Assembly (NCBI GenBank): GCA_018648945.1
Contig: JABGQJ010000105.1
Location: 1 to 15,320, forward strand
Direction: 5' to 3'
Length of the DNA: 15,320 bases
From: Victivallales bacterium
GTDB lineage: Bacteria > Verrucomicrobiota > Lentisphaeria > Oligosphaerales > Lenti-02
This document shows positions 1-7,061 of this stretch, piece by piece. The notes under the pieces are model-generated. The model had not been told where the DNA came from and ran no database searches. It saw only the letters and a program-made list of their open reading frames with translations. The first letter of the stretch is position 1. Each line of letters starts with the position of its first letter. The position numbers and the translations under genes were made by a program.

Positions 1-2
1 TG

Positions 3-2204
3 CGGCGGCTGGCCCTGAGCTTCTCCGGGGGCAAGGGCACGATCACCCTTCGCCAACTCACCCTGGCTGATCGCCCGGTGGGGACTCCTTCGTTCTACAT
101 CCGCTCCCTGGCGGCCGGGCGCGCCAAGCTGCGTCCAGGCCGCGAGGAGACCGTGGTCGCGGGCATCCAGAACGTCGGTGGCGAGGCCGAGGGGATCGCC
201 GCCAAGCTGTCCGCCCCCAAGGGCATCCGGATTCTCGGCAGGAACAAGCGGACAGTCCCATACTTGGGCATGGATGATTTCGACATGGGCACGTGGCGGG
301 TCAAGGCCAAGCGACCCGGCACGTACACGGTGCGCCTGGAGGTCTCGGCGAAGGGATCGAAGACGTTCGCCAAGGACCTCGACCTTGTGATTGAGCCACT
401 CCCGGAGTTGCCCGCCACTGACTACGTGCCCAAGCCGCAGCCGGCCAAGACCGACTACACCAACCTGATGCATTACTGCGCGCTCTGGAAGGAAGGCACG
501 CATTACGGCTGGAAGAAGATCGAGCCCTGGCCCGAACGCCGGCCAGCCATCGGCTGGTACGACGAGGGCACCCCCGAGGTCGCCGATTGGCACATCAAAT
601 ACGCCCTCGAACACGGCGTCAATGGCTTCATTTACTGCTGGTACCGGAAACACTACGAGCCCGAGATCGAGCACAATCTCGGCCACGCCATCCACGACGG
701 CCTCTTCAACGCCAAGTACCGCGGCATGTTCAACTTCACCCTCATGTGGGAGAATGGCTGCGCGAAGGGCATCAAGGACGAAGCCGACCTGCTTGAGAAC
801 CTGCTGCCGTTCTGGGTCAAGAACTACTTCACCCACTCCTCCTACCTGAAGACCGACAATCAGCCCGTCCTCTTCGTCTGGAAGCCGCAGGTGCTGATCT
901 CTGAACTGGGCGGGCCGGCGAAGACCAAAACCGCCTTGGAGAAGATGCGCGAGCAGTGCCGGAAGGCAGGCTTCGACGGTCTGCGCATCATCGCCTGCAT
1001 GGACGGGCGCAATCCGGACCTCGGCAAGCAGATCGCCGAGAGCGGCTGGGATGCGGTCTCCGGCTACAACCTGAGCACCGGCGCGAAGCCGGTCGGCCTG
1101 GATCCCGCCGGTCTGGCCTACCGCGACCACGCAGATGTCCTGAGCCGCTACAAACAGACCTGGCTGGATCGGGACGCCAGCACCGGCGACACGCCCGACA
1201 TCCCGAACGTGGTCATGGGCCGGGATGATCGCGGCTGGGAGCGGATCAAGCGCGGCAGGGGAAGCTACATCAAGGACCCGAAGGCGGAGAACTTCGAGGT
1301 CGCCTGCCGCCAAGCCAAGGAATTGGTCGATGCCAAGCCCAGAGACCGCTGGGACCGCAAGCTGGTCGTCTTCGACAACTGGACCGAGTTTGGCGAGGGC
1401 CACTACATCGAGCCCACGACGGGCACCGGGTTCACCTTTGTCAACGCGATCAAGCGGGTGTTCTGCACCAGTTGGGCACCCGAGGCCATGACCGACGTCA
1501 TTCCCGAGGATCTCGGGATGGCGCCACCGCAGAAGCGGTACGAAGAGGTCCGGGCCGGCTACGGGGAGCGCATGCCCTGGCAACCGGTCCGCATCACGGG
1601 CGATCTGCTGGCGTGCTGGGAGTTCGAGACCGTCGAGAAGGGGCATTTCCCGGACTCCTCCGGAAACGACTACCGACTCAAGGCCGAGGACATCTCGCTC
1701 ACGGACGGACGGGGCGGCAAGGTCCTGCAATGCGGAGCCGGCGGCGCGGTGGCCCCCGCTCCGGCCCCCTTCTTCCACCCCGGCGGCGTGACCGTCTCCC
1801 TCTGGTGCCGGCCCACCGAGGCGAACCAGAGCGACCGCTGGATGCTCAACACCGTGGGCCGTGGCACGGAAGGGTACCGCCTGGGTCTCGGGGGCGGGCA
1901 CCCGGCCTGGCAGGTCCCCCAGGAGCAATGGAGCCATGGCCTGCGGGGGCCCGAACCACTCCCGTTGAACAAATGGTCGCATGTGGCCGCAACCTTCGAC
2001 AACAAGCTCATGCGCCTGTATGTCAACGGCACGGAAGTGGCCACTCTGGAGCGTCGTGGCTTCATCAACCCCGGGAGCTCGATCACGGTCGGGGCCCACA
2101 GGGCGGGGATGGATCGCGCTCGCTTCCGGGGCGCTCTCGACGGCGTTCGCGTCTACCGGCGGGTCCTTGGGCCCGCAGAGATCGCGGAACTCGCCGGGAA
2201 GTGA
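3..2204 (+). CDS. GH99/WbsX-like protein with C-terminal LamG domain (5' end outside window)
   Basis: The frame is open to the left edge, so the true start lies upstream; the GTG at 78 is internal or at best an alternative start. 733 residues are visible. A beta-rich segment comes first (about nt 80-410, resembling a CARDB/NEW3-type Ig domain). A GH99/WbsX-like (PF14307-type) barrel follows at about nt 450-1460, with typical motifs NLMHYCALW, HGVNGFIYCWYR and, near its end, NWTEFGEGHYIEP. The two glutamates of TEFGEG (codons 1386 and 1395) match the E-x-x-E pair of GH99 enzymes (WNEWxEG), known there as catalytic. The last ~200 residues (about nt 1605-2200) form a LamG/concanavalin-like jellyroll with motifs WSHVAATFD, LYVNGTEVA and GALDGVRVYRR. 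Likely role: hydrolysis of a complex glycan, perhaps mannose-containing; the substrate is not deducible. A signal peptide cannot be judged. The family is often labelled glycosyltransferase WbsX, but LamG fits an exported hydrolase better. Confidence 0.85.
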   Translation, partial: RRLALSFSGGKGTITLRQLTLADRPVGTPSFYIRSLAAGRAKLRPGREETVVAGIQNVGGEAEGIAAKLSAPKGIRILGRNKRTVPYLGMDDFDMGTWRVKAKRPGTYTVRLEVSAKGSKTFAKDLDLVIEPLPELPATDYVPKPQPAKTDYTNLMHYCALWKEGTHYGWKKIEPWPERRPAIGWYDEGTPEVADWHIKYALEHGVNGFIYCWYRKHYEPEIEHNLGHAIHDGLFNAKYRGMFNFTLMWENGCAKGIKDEADLLENLLPFWVKNYFTHSSYLKTDNQPVLFVWKPQVLISELGGPAKTKTALEKMREQCRKAGFDGLRIIACMDGRNPDLGKQIAESGWDAVSGYNLSTGAKPVGLDPAGLAYRDHADVLSRYKQTWLDRDASTGDTPDIPNVVMGRDDRGWERIKRGRGSYIKDPKAENFEVACRQAKELVDAKPRDRWDRKLVVFDNWTEFGEGHYIEPTTGTGFTFVNAIKRVFCTSWAPEAMTDVIPEDLGMAPPQKRYEEVRAGYGERMPWQPVRITGDLLACWEFETVEKGHFPDSSGNDYRLKAEDISLTDGRGGKVLQCGAGGAVAPAPAPFFHPGGVTVSLWCRPTEANQSDRWMLNTVGRGTEGYRLGLGGGHPAWQVPQEQWSHGLRGPEPLPLNKWSHVAATFDNKLMRLYVNGTEVATLERRGFINPGSSITVGAHRAGMDRARFRGALDGVRVYRRVLGPAEIAELAGK

Positions 2205-2386
2205 TCGTGAGAAGTTCCGGGGACGGGTTCGCAGGCACCGGGGCACAGCCCAAGCCGACGTTCGTTGACTGCCTGCTGCACGGCGACGAGTGCCTGGTCC
2301 CCGGCGAGGACGGCCTGGTCATGACCAAGGTGCTCCTAGGCATCCAGCAATCCGCCGTGCAGAACTGCGAAGTCAAGATAGATTAA
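2201..2386 (+). pseudogene. C-terminal remnant of a Gfo/Idh/MocA oxidoreductase
   Basis: From nt 2261 the frame reads FVDCLLHGDECLVPGEDGL, then MTKVLLGIQQSAVQNCEVKID and TAA at 2384-2386. The pattern F(V/I)Dxxxxg......GEDGL....xxLxxxxSA....V.(I/L) is the usual C-terminal end of Gfo/Idh/MocA dehydrogenases. Nothing of the Rossmann domain is present upstream, because the preceding DNA codes for the LamG protein in another frame. A GTG at 2201 overlaps the preceding TGA by four bases (GTGA), so a coupled 61-residue product is formally possible, but its first ~18 residues are not family-like and the Shine-Dalgarno (GGGAA) is too close. I read it as the relic of a deletion or rearrangement that joined the LamG gene to the tail of a lost oxidoreductase gene. 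A real small protein is the alternative. Confidence 0.55.
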
Positions 2387-2476
2387 CCAAAGCAAGGGCA
2401 AAGGCTCGATGACACCCGGCACCCGAGTTCCTGCCGCCCGCTCCAGTCCTGGAACCACAACCATACCGAGCGCACC

Positions 2477-2995
2477 ATGAGCCGATCCGCCGTCATCTGG
2501 TTCAGCCTGATTCTCGCCCTGACCTCGAATGTGGCCAGCGCGCGCTGGTTCACCCTTCGTTTTGGACGCTCGCGCCTAAGCCAGATCGCGCGGTCCCTGG
2601 TTGCCGCTCCAGACGGTGAAATCAAGCAGGACGTCCGCCTGACGCGCGATCCGGAGAGCCCAACGCCGCCAAGCAAGGAAGTACGGCGCAAGCACGCGCC
2701 CATGCTGACGGCGGAATCCGCCAAGTGCGAAGTCTTCTCCGGCCCCGGGGAACACACCGCGTTGATCGAGGTCGGCCTCGATGCCGCAAGGGTGAAGGGG
2801 GGGGACCTCGTGCCCACGGTTTCCGAGATCCTCTTCGCGCCGACGGTCGCACCGGCCAGGACGGGCACCCCAGCGGCGCCAACGGGACAGGGAACAACGG
2901 CGCCCGCACCCGCCAACGGCAGGCCAGGCACCGGGGCCGGAGCACCTGCACCAACGACCGGCAACCGGCTTCCGACACGGGGTGCGACGCCCTAG
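2477..2995 (+). CDS. Hypothetical exported protein with Ala/Pro/Thr/Gly-rich tail
   Basis: 172 residues; not recognised. The first 23 form a plausible Sec signal peptide (MSRS, then hydrophobic VIWFSLILAL, then a small-residue site SNVASA before RW). Residues ~24-125 are soluble and mixed, with no motif I know. The last ~45 residues are low complexity, rich in Ala, Pro, Thr and Gly (for example APANGRPGTGAGAPAP), as in periplasmic linkers or surface-exposed tails. Codons end mostly in G or C, as in the neighbouring genes, supporting real coding. The ATG has only a weak upstream GAG. It reads toward the coiled-coil gene on the other strand, with 13 bases between the stops. No function is proposed. 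Confidence 0.6.
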   Translation: MSRSAVIWFSLILALTSNVASARWFTLRFGRSRLSQIARSLVAAPDGEIKQDVRLTRDPESPTPPSKEVRRKHAPMLTAESAKCEVFSGPGEHTALIEVGLDAARVKGGDLVPTVSEILFAPTVAPARTGTPAAPTGQGTTAPAPANGRPGTGAGAPAPTTGNRLPTRGATP

Positions 2996-3008
2996 CGAAG
3001 AAGCGCCT

Positions 3009-3617
3009 TCACCACTCCAGGTCGCCATCGACGAGTTGGCGAAGCCGCCGTTCCACCAACGCCTCGCGGCGCTGACCGCGGCGGCGGATCTGACCCTCCA
3101 GGTGCTGAAGCTCGGCCTTCATGTCGGCGGCGTTGCGCTTCATCTGCTCCTGCTTCAGATCGAAGAAGGCTGCCAGGTTCTTCTTGAGCTGCGCCAGCAG
3201 GGCGGCCTGCTCCGCGCCCTTGGTGCCAGCGACTTTGCGCCCCAGAAGCGCAGCCTGGTTGTTGAGCTGCCGCAGTCTGACCGCAGTCTCGTACCTGCCG
3301 GGGTTGTCTTCCTGCAACTCACGCAGTTCCCAAGCCTGATCGACGGCTTCACCCACAATCTCCTCCGCTTCCTCACGGTTGCGGCGCAGCATCGCCTCCG
3401 CCCGCCGCAGTTCCTCGGGAAAGAGCGAGAAGAGCATACGCTGAATCATGGCGCGTTCCTGCGGGTCGTCGCACTCCTCCAGACTGCGCGCCACGAGCGT
3501 CTGGACGCCCTTCAGCTGCGTCTTCCTCTCACCCGCCGCATCGGCCTGGAACACAAGACCCAGCATCAGCGCAACCAGTGAGAGGCGGTACGCGACAAAC
3601 GAGTGGATGCATTTCAT
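3009..3617 (-). CDS. Hypothetical exported coiled-coil protein
   Basis: 202 residues. The start of the product is a signal peptide (basic/polar start, hydrophobic LSLVALMLGLVF, site QADA before AGERK). The rest is almost entirely charged helix: strings of Arg, Glu, Leu and Gln from about residue 35 to 195 with heptad-like spacing (RRAEAMLRRNREEAEEIVGE; LERQ/EALVERRLRQLVDG-type segments), predicting a long periplasmic coiled coil. The segment ELQEDNPGRYETAVRLRQL resembles ELxxxNPxxF/Y repeats in uncharacterised secreted helical proteins of planctomycetes and relatives, but I cannot name a family. A Spy/CpxP-like chaperone or metal sensor is a possible but unsupported alternative. It is divergent from the oxidoreductase gene at 3785 (167-base gap) and convergent with the gene ending at 2995. 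Confidence 0.7.
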   Translation of the reverse strand: MKCIHSFVAYRLSLVALMLGLVFQADAAGERKTQLKGVQTLVARSLEECDDPQERAMIQRMLFSLFPEELRRAEAMLRRNREEAEEIVGEAVDQAWELRELQEDNPGRYETAVRLRQLNNQAALLGRKVAGTKGAEQAALLAQLKKNLAAFFDLKQEQMKRNAADMKAELQHLEGQIRRRGQRREALVERRLRQLVDGDLEW

Positions 3618-3713
3618 GGGTGGTCACCAAGCTGAGCTGCGATTGGGGAGAGACGCCCGGACAAACATACGGAACATAGCGCACATCCCGGTCCATTGCC
3701 CGGTCCCCCCAAC

Positions 3714-3740
3714 TTGCAGTTCGGGGCTGGGGTGTATAGT
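3714..3740 (+). promoter_or_regulatory. Candidate sigma-70-type promoter for the 3785-6993 cluster
   Basis: TTGCAG (3714-3719) and TATAGT (3735-3740) are 15 bases apart, within the 167-base divergent gap and about 45 bases before the oxidoreductase GTG. Both boxes resemble the -35 and -10 consensus, but the spacing is short and PVC-type promoters are poorly defined. It was found by eye only. Confidence 0.3.
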
Positions 3741-3773
3741 TGCGCACACTGGTCCCAGTCCCCCAGGCAAGGC

Positions 3774-3778
3774 AGGAG
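3774..3778 (+). promoter_or_regulatory. Shine-Dalgarno AGGAG setting the oxidoreductase start
   Basis: AGGAG lies 6 bases before GTG 3785. This favours GTG 3785 over the in-frame TTG at 3740, whose extra 15 residues would precede the Rossmann strand without matching the family. Confidence 0.75.
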
Positions 3779-3784
3779 AACAGC

Positions 3785-5059
3785 GTGGGCAACCCCATCC
3801 GAGTTGGCATCATCCGCACCGGCAATCGTGGCACCAGCTGCATCGGCTGCCAGACTGCCGAGCAATGCCGCGAGCTGGACATCACGATCACGGCGCTCTG
3901 CGACCGCAGCGCCGATCGCATGCAGGTGGCCCTGGCGCAGATCAATGAGCGCGCCGCGCCGCAAGGCGTGTCCTTCTCGCCCACCCTCTATCAGGATCCC
4001 CTGGCCCTGATCGATGACGAGAAGGTGGATCTCATCGTCATTACCACCCCCACCGCTGCCCATCGCGAGGCCGCAATCCCCGCTTTGCAGTCCGGCAGGA
4101 AGGTCTATCTCGACAAGCCCATCGCCCACACCATCGAGGATGCCATCGCCATCTGCGAGGCTGAGCGGGACACGGGAAACCCGATGATCATGGGATTCAC
4201 TCGGCGCTATGAGGAGCCGTGGCGGAAGCTGCACGAACTGGTCGCGGACGGGGTCGTCGGCGACGTGAAGATGATGCTCATGCGCGGCGTGCTGCCCTAC
4301 ACCCACTACTTCCAGACCTGGCATCGCTCACGCGCCCATTCCGGCGGCGCGCTCAACGACAAGGGCTCCCACTACACCGACGTCTTCAACTGGTTCGCCC
4401 AGTCCCGCGCCGTGCAGACGAATGCCTTCGGTGGCCGCAATCTGTTCCAGCCAAAACCCGACGCGCCGGAGTTCTGCGCCGCCTGCGAGGACGGGGCATG
4501 CCCCTATCGCGCCTGGACCACGCGCCCCGAAACCCAAGACCAGGCCCGCGGTGCGGTCGATCAGACCTTCGCCAGCGAGACCGACCCCATGAAGCGCAAG
4601 GACAACTGCGTGTTCAAGGCCGGGGCCGACATCTTCGACCATGCCTCCGTCCATTTCCAGTATGCCAACGGCATCGTGGCGACGTTGTTCTACAACATCT
4701 ACGGGCCACGATCGGACGATGAGGAGACCTTCGAGGTGGTCGGCACCAAAGGCCGCCTGATCCTCACCCGCCTGCGCGGCAGCATCGACCTGGTGACCGA
4801 CTACGGGGAGCATCGCCACGAGACCATCGTCTGCAAGGCGGAGGCCTTTGAGACGTCCCACTTCGGGGCTGACCGACGCCTGATTCAGGACATGGCCGCC
4901 TTCGCGCGCGGCGCGGCTCCCGTCGTCTCCGGCTGGCACGGCATGGAGGCCAGTCGCATGATCCTCGGGGCCATGCAATCAATCGACGACAACGGCACAA
5001 CCATTCGACTGGCCGATCTCCCCGACGTGGAGATCCAGAACCCGAACGAGAGGGAATGA
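3785..5059 (+). CDS. Gfo/Idh/MocA family oxidoreductase with Cys cluster
   Basis: 424 residues, cytosolic (no signal). The N-terminal Rossmann fold begins IRVGIIRTGNRG, a variant of the GxGxxG dinucleotide loop, and continues through VDLIVITTPTAAH and KVYLDKPIAHT; K111 of the DKP motif is the family's usual catalytic lysine (commonly EKP). GGALNDKGSHYTDVFNW (K193, H196, D199) is the second active-site motif, leading into the C-terminal alpha/beta domain. Inserted there is C231-x2-C234-x4-C239 with C275 further on (FCAACEDGACPY ... NCVF), a pattern also found in some environmental family members and able to bind a metal. Known role of the family: NAD(P)-dependent oxidation or reduction of sugars, inositols or sugar derivatives; the substrate is unknown here. 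It is 3 bases upstream of the ceramidase-fold gene, so probably in one transcript. Confidence 0.9.
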   Translation: MGNPIRVGIIRTGNRGTSCIGCQTAEQCRELDITITALCDRSADRMQVALAQINERAAPQGVSFSPTLYQDPLALIDDEKVDLIVITTPTAAHREAAIPALQSGRKVYLDKPIAHTIEDAIAICEAERDTGNPMIMGFTRRYEEPWRKLHELVADGVVGDVKMMLMRGVLPYTHYFQTWHRSRAHSGGALNDKGSHYTDVFNWFAQSRAVQTNAFGGRNLFQPKPDAPEFCAACEDGACPYRAWTTRPETQDQARGAVDQTFASETDPMKRKDNCVFKAGADIFDHASVHFQYANGIVATLFYNIYGPRSDDEETFEVVGTKGRLILTRLRGSIDLVTDYGEHRHETIVCKAEAFETSHFGADRRLIQDMAAFARGAAPVVSGWHGMEASRMILGAMQSIDDNGTTIRLADLPDVEIQNPNERE

Positions 5060-5062
5060 ACC

Positions 5063-6403
5063 ATGCAGTTTGGCTTCGCGAAGACCGACATCACCCCCCG
5101 CATCGGCGTCGATCTCTGTGGTTTCGGACCGTTCCGTAACCGAGTGTCGATAGGCGTGCGGGATCGCCTCTGGGCCCGCGCCATGGCGGTTGCCAACGGC
5201 GCTCGGACCGCCGTGGTCGTCAACTGCGACCTGGTTGGGGTGTCCCTCGCCGTCACCCAGCGGGTGCGCGAGTTGGTCACCGCCGGTTGCACTATCTCCC
5301 CCGATGCCATCCTGATCAGTTGCACGCACACGCACAGCGGCCCAGCCGTCCGCCCCCTGGGCGGCTGGGGACGTCACGACCCACCCTATCTGGAGCTGCT
5401 GCCCGGGCGCATCGCCGACGCCTGCACCCGCGCCATCCAGGCCCTGGGCGAGGCCACGCTCCGCCACGCCTGCGTTCCCTGCGAGGGGGTCGGGCTGAAC
5501 CGCGAATACGACCGGGACTCCCCGCCACTGGAGGCGGTCCTGGACGAAGCCTGGCGCCCCGCCAAGCCAGAGCTTACCGACACCCGCTGCCATGTGGTCA
5601 CCGTCGAGCGCGACGGCGAACTCATCGGGTTCGTCTCCTCCTTCGGCTGCCACCCGGTGGTCTGCTGCGCCGAGAACCGGTACATCCACGGCGATTACTG
5701 TGGGGTGGCCACCAACCTGCTAGAGCGCGAACACCCCGGCAGCGTCGGCCTCTTCCTCCAAGGCGCGCAAGGGGATGTGAACAGCTGCGTCGTGCACAAG
5801 TCCGAGCAGGATTCTCTGCTCGCCCTCGATGTGATCGCTGCGCGCTATGCCCGGGCGGTCCGATTCGGCATGGCCCAGGCGGAACCAGTGGCCGACGACG
5901 ACCTCGCCTTCGTCCGGCAGGATATCGCCTTCCGCCGCAACCAGATTCCCCGCGAGACGCTGGCCGAATGGCTGGCGGAAGCCGAGGCCACACTGCACGC
6001 GCCGGGTGCCAGTGACGAGGACCGCGACCTTCGCATGGCCATGGTCCATGCCGGCACCCTCCGCTCCCTCATCCGGAAGGTGGACCAGGGCGAGAATCTG
6101 GAGCCAACCAGCGAGGTGCAGGGCCTCCGCATCGGCCCTCTCGCCCTCTTGGGCGCACCCTTCGAGATCTTCCAGGCCATCAAGAACCGCGTGGTCCAGC
6201 ACGCCCAAGCACCCATCCCGCTCGTCTTGGGGCTCTGCAACGACTGCATTGGCTACGCGCCGGACTGGGAACGCGGCGGCGGCGACGGCTATGCCGCCAA
6301 GACCGTCCCGATGATCATCGGGCAACTCCCCTTCGACGACATCGCGACCCAGCTCACCGAAGCCTTGCTCGCGCTCGACGCACAGCTTGCAGATTCTCCG
6401 TGA
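5063..6403 (+). CDS. Neutral/alkaline ceramidase-fold protein (short, lacks ceramidase Ser)
   Basis: 446 residues without a signal peptide. It matches the N-terminal domain of neutral/alkaline non-lysosomal ceramidases (PF04734): start KTDITP..G.DLCGFG, then CTHTHSGP (H89, H91), FGCHPVV (H197), HGDYCGV, FLQGAQGDVNS (233-241) and LCNDCIGYAPDW...GGDGY (392-410). The two His motifs correspond to zinc ligands of Pseudomonas ceramidase (His97, His204). The catalytic serine of true ceramidases lies in QSN(A)G; here the equivalent position is Gly (QGAQGD, G234). The protein is also much shorter than the ~650-residue exported enzymes. It is therefore probably a zinc hydrolase of other, unknown specificity acting in the cytosol. 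Start: ATG 7 bases after AGGGA (5051-5055). Its partner is the upstream oxidoreductase, which it follows by 3 bases. Confidence 0.85.
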   Translation: MQFGFAKTDITPRIGVDLCGFGPFRNRVSIGVRDRLWARAMAVANGARTAVVVNCDLVGVSLAVTQRVRELVTAGCTISPDAILISCTHTHSGPAVRPLGGWGRHDPPYLELLPGRIADACTRAIQALGEATLRHACVPCEGVGLNREYDRDSPPLEAVLDEAWRPAKPELTDTRCHVVTVERDGELIGFVSSFGCHPVVCCAENRYIHGDYCGVATNLLEREHPGSVGLFLQGAQGDVNSCVVHKSEQDSLLALDVIAARYARAVRFGMAQAEPVADDDLAFVRQDIAFRRNQIPRETLAEWLAEAEATLHAPGASDEDRDLRMAMVHAGTLRSLIRKVDQGENLEPTSEVQGLRIGPLALLGAPFEIFQAIKNRVVQHAQAPIPLVLGLCNDCIGYAPDWERGGGDGYAAKTVPMIIGQLPFDDIATQLTEALLALDAQLADSP

Positions 6404-6463
6404 GCCGGTGAAACCGCAGCAATGGGATAGGGTCTGCTCTTGCCATGGTCAGACCTGCCACAC

Positions 6464-6469
6464 AAGGAA
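6464..6469 (+). promoter_or_regulatory. Shine-Dalgarno AAGGAA setting the DUF2271 start
   Basis: AAGGAA lies 8 bases before ATG 6478 and puts the signal peptide at the very N-terminus. The in-frame ATG at 6445 would add 11 residues ahead of it and lacks such a site. A 6-bp inverted repeat, GGTCTG (6431-6436) and CAGACC (6450-6455), lies just upstream. Confidence 0.7.
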
Positions 6470-6477
6470 CGTGCATC

Positions 6478-6993
6478 ATGCCCCGCTACTGTCTTCTCAC
6501 CTTCGTCGCCCTGTCCCTCGCCCTGCTGGCTCAGGACGCCAAACTCCCCCTTGGCGTCATCGAACTGTCCTTCCAGACACAAGCCTATAAAGGGAAGTAC
6601 TCCCCCCGCCATGTCTTGGCGGCCTGGGTCGTGGACGCCAAAGACCAGCACGTGAGAACCCTCGCCATCTATGGCAAGAAACAGGCCAAGAGGCTCGGAC
6701 GCTGGCGCAAGGCCACCGGCAAGAAGAAACCAGACGCCGTGACCGGTGCCACGCTCCGCAAACACAAGCCTCTGACGATCGTCTGGGACGGAACCGACAA
6801 GAACGGGAAGCCCGCCCCCGACGGCAACTACAAGATCCGCCTGGAGTATACCGAAACCAACCGGTCGGGGCCCACCTGCCAAGTCGAGGTCAAGAAGGGC
6901 GGCACGCTCGGCACGAGGAAGGTGGAAGGGAACAAGTTCTTCGCGGACGTCACGGTCCGCCAAGTCGGCGAGAAGCAAGCCGAGAGGAACTGA
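6478..6993 (+). CDS. DUF2271 family exported protein
   Basis: 171 residues. The signal peptide MPRYCLLTFVALSLALLA is followed by a typical DUF2271 (PF10029) domain: HVLAAWVVDAKDQHVRTLAIY (family pattern: partner 'x-VW(I/V)-x-D-x-(G/D)-x-x-VRTL'), then GRWRKATG, DAVTGAT, LTIVWDGTDKNGKPAPDGNY and ADVTV. The WDGxDxNGxPxPxGxY segment also recalls FlgD-Ig repeats. DUF2271 proteins are periplasmic and of unknown function; in other bacteria they often neighbour PepSY-domain or ApbE-type flavin genes, none of which is seen here. The mature protein is strongly basic (Lys/Arg clusters at residues ~60-90 and near the end). It is the third gene of the cluster, 74 bases after the ceramidase-fold gene, and ends facing the ydbL homologue. 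Confidence 0.8.
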   Translation: MPRYCLLTFVALSLALLAQDAKLPLGVIELSFQTQAYKGKYSPRHVLAAWVVDAKDQHVRTLAIYGKKQAKRLGRWRKATGKKKPDAVTGATLRKHKPLTIVWDGTDKNGKPAPDGNYKIRLEYTETNRSGPTCQVEVKKGGTLGTRKVEGNKFFADVTVRQVGEKQAERN

Positions 6994-7015
6994 GTGGACG
7001 ACCCCGCCTGACTTG

Positions 7016-7046
7016 CCCCCTCGGTAGGCAAAACGCCCCGAGGGGG
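7016..7046. terminator. Inverted repeat between convergent operons, probable bidirectional terminator
   Basis: CCCCCTCGG (7016-7024) and CCGAGGGGG (7038-7046) form a perfect 9-bp stem with a 13-base loop, centred in the 68-base gap between the DUF2271 stop (6993) and the ydbL stop (7062). Position and stem strength fit a terminator serving both strands. Neither side has a U-tract, so it is not a textbook intrinsic terminator. Confidence 0.55.
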
Positions 7047-7061
7047 ACCGCCGGCGAGCCG

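Noticed and set aside
2383..2964. 193-codon minus-strand open frame opposite the Ala/Pro/Thr-rich protein
   Set aside because: The plus-strand reading has a signal peptide and neighbour-like codon use. The minus reading is low-complexity Pro/Gly/Ala at its start without a recognisable export signal.
5063..6403. Reading the 446-residue protein as a true ceramidase
   Set aside because: The serine motif is missing, the protein is short and it has no export signal; only fold membership is supported.
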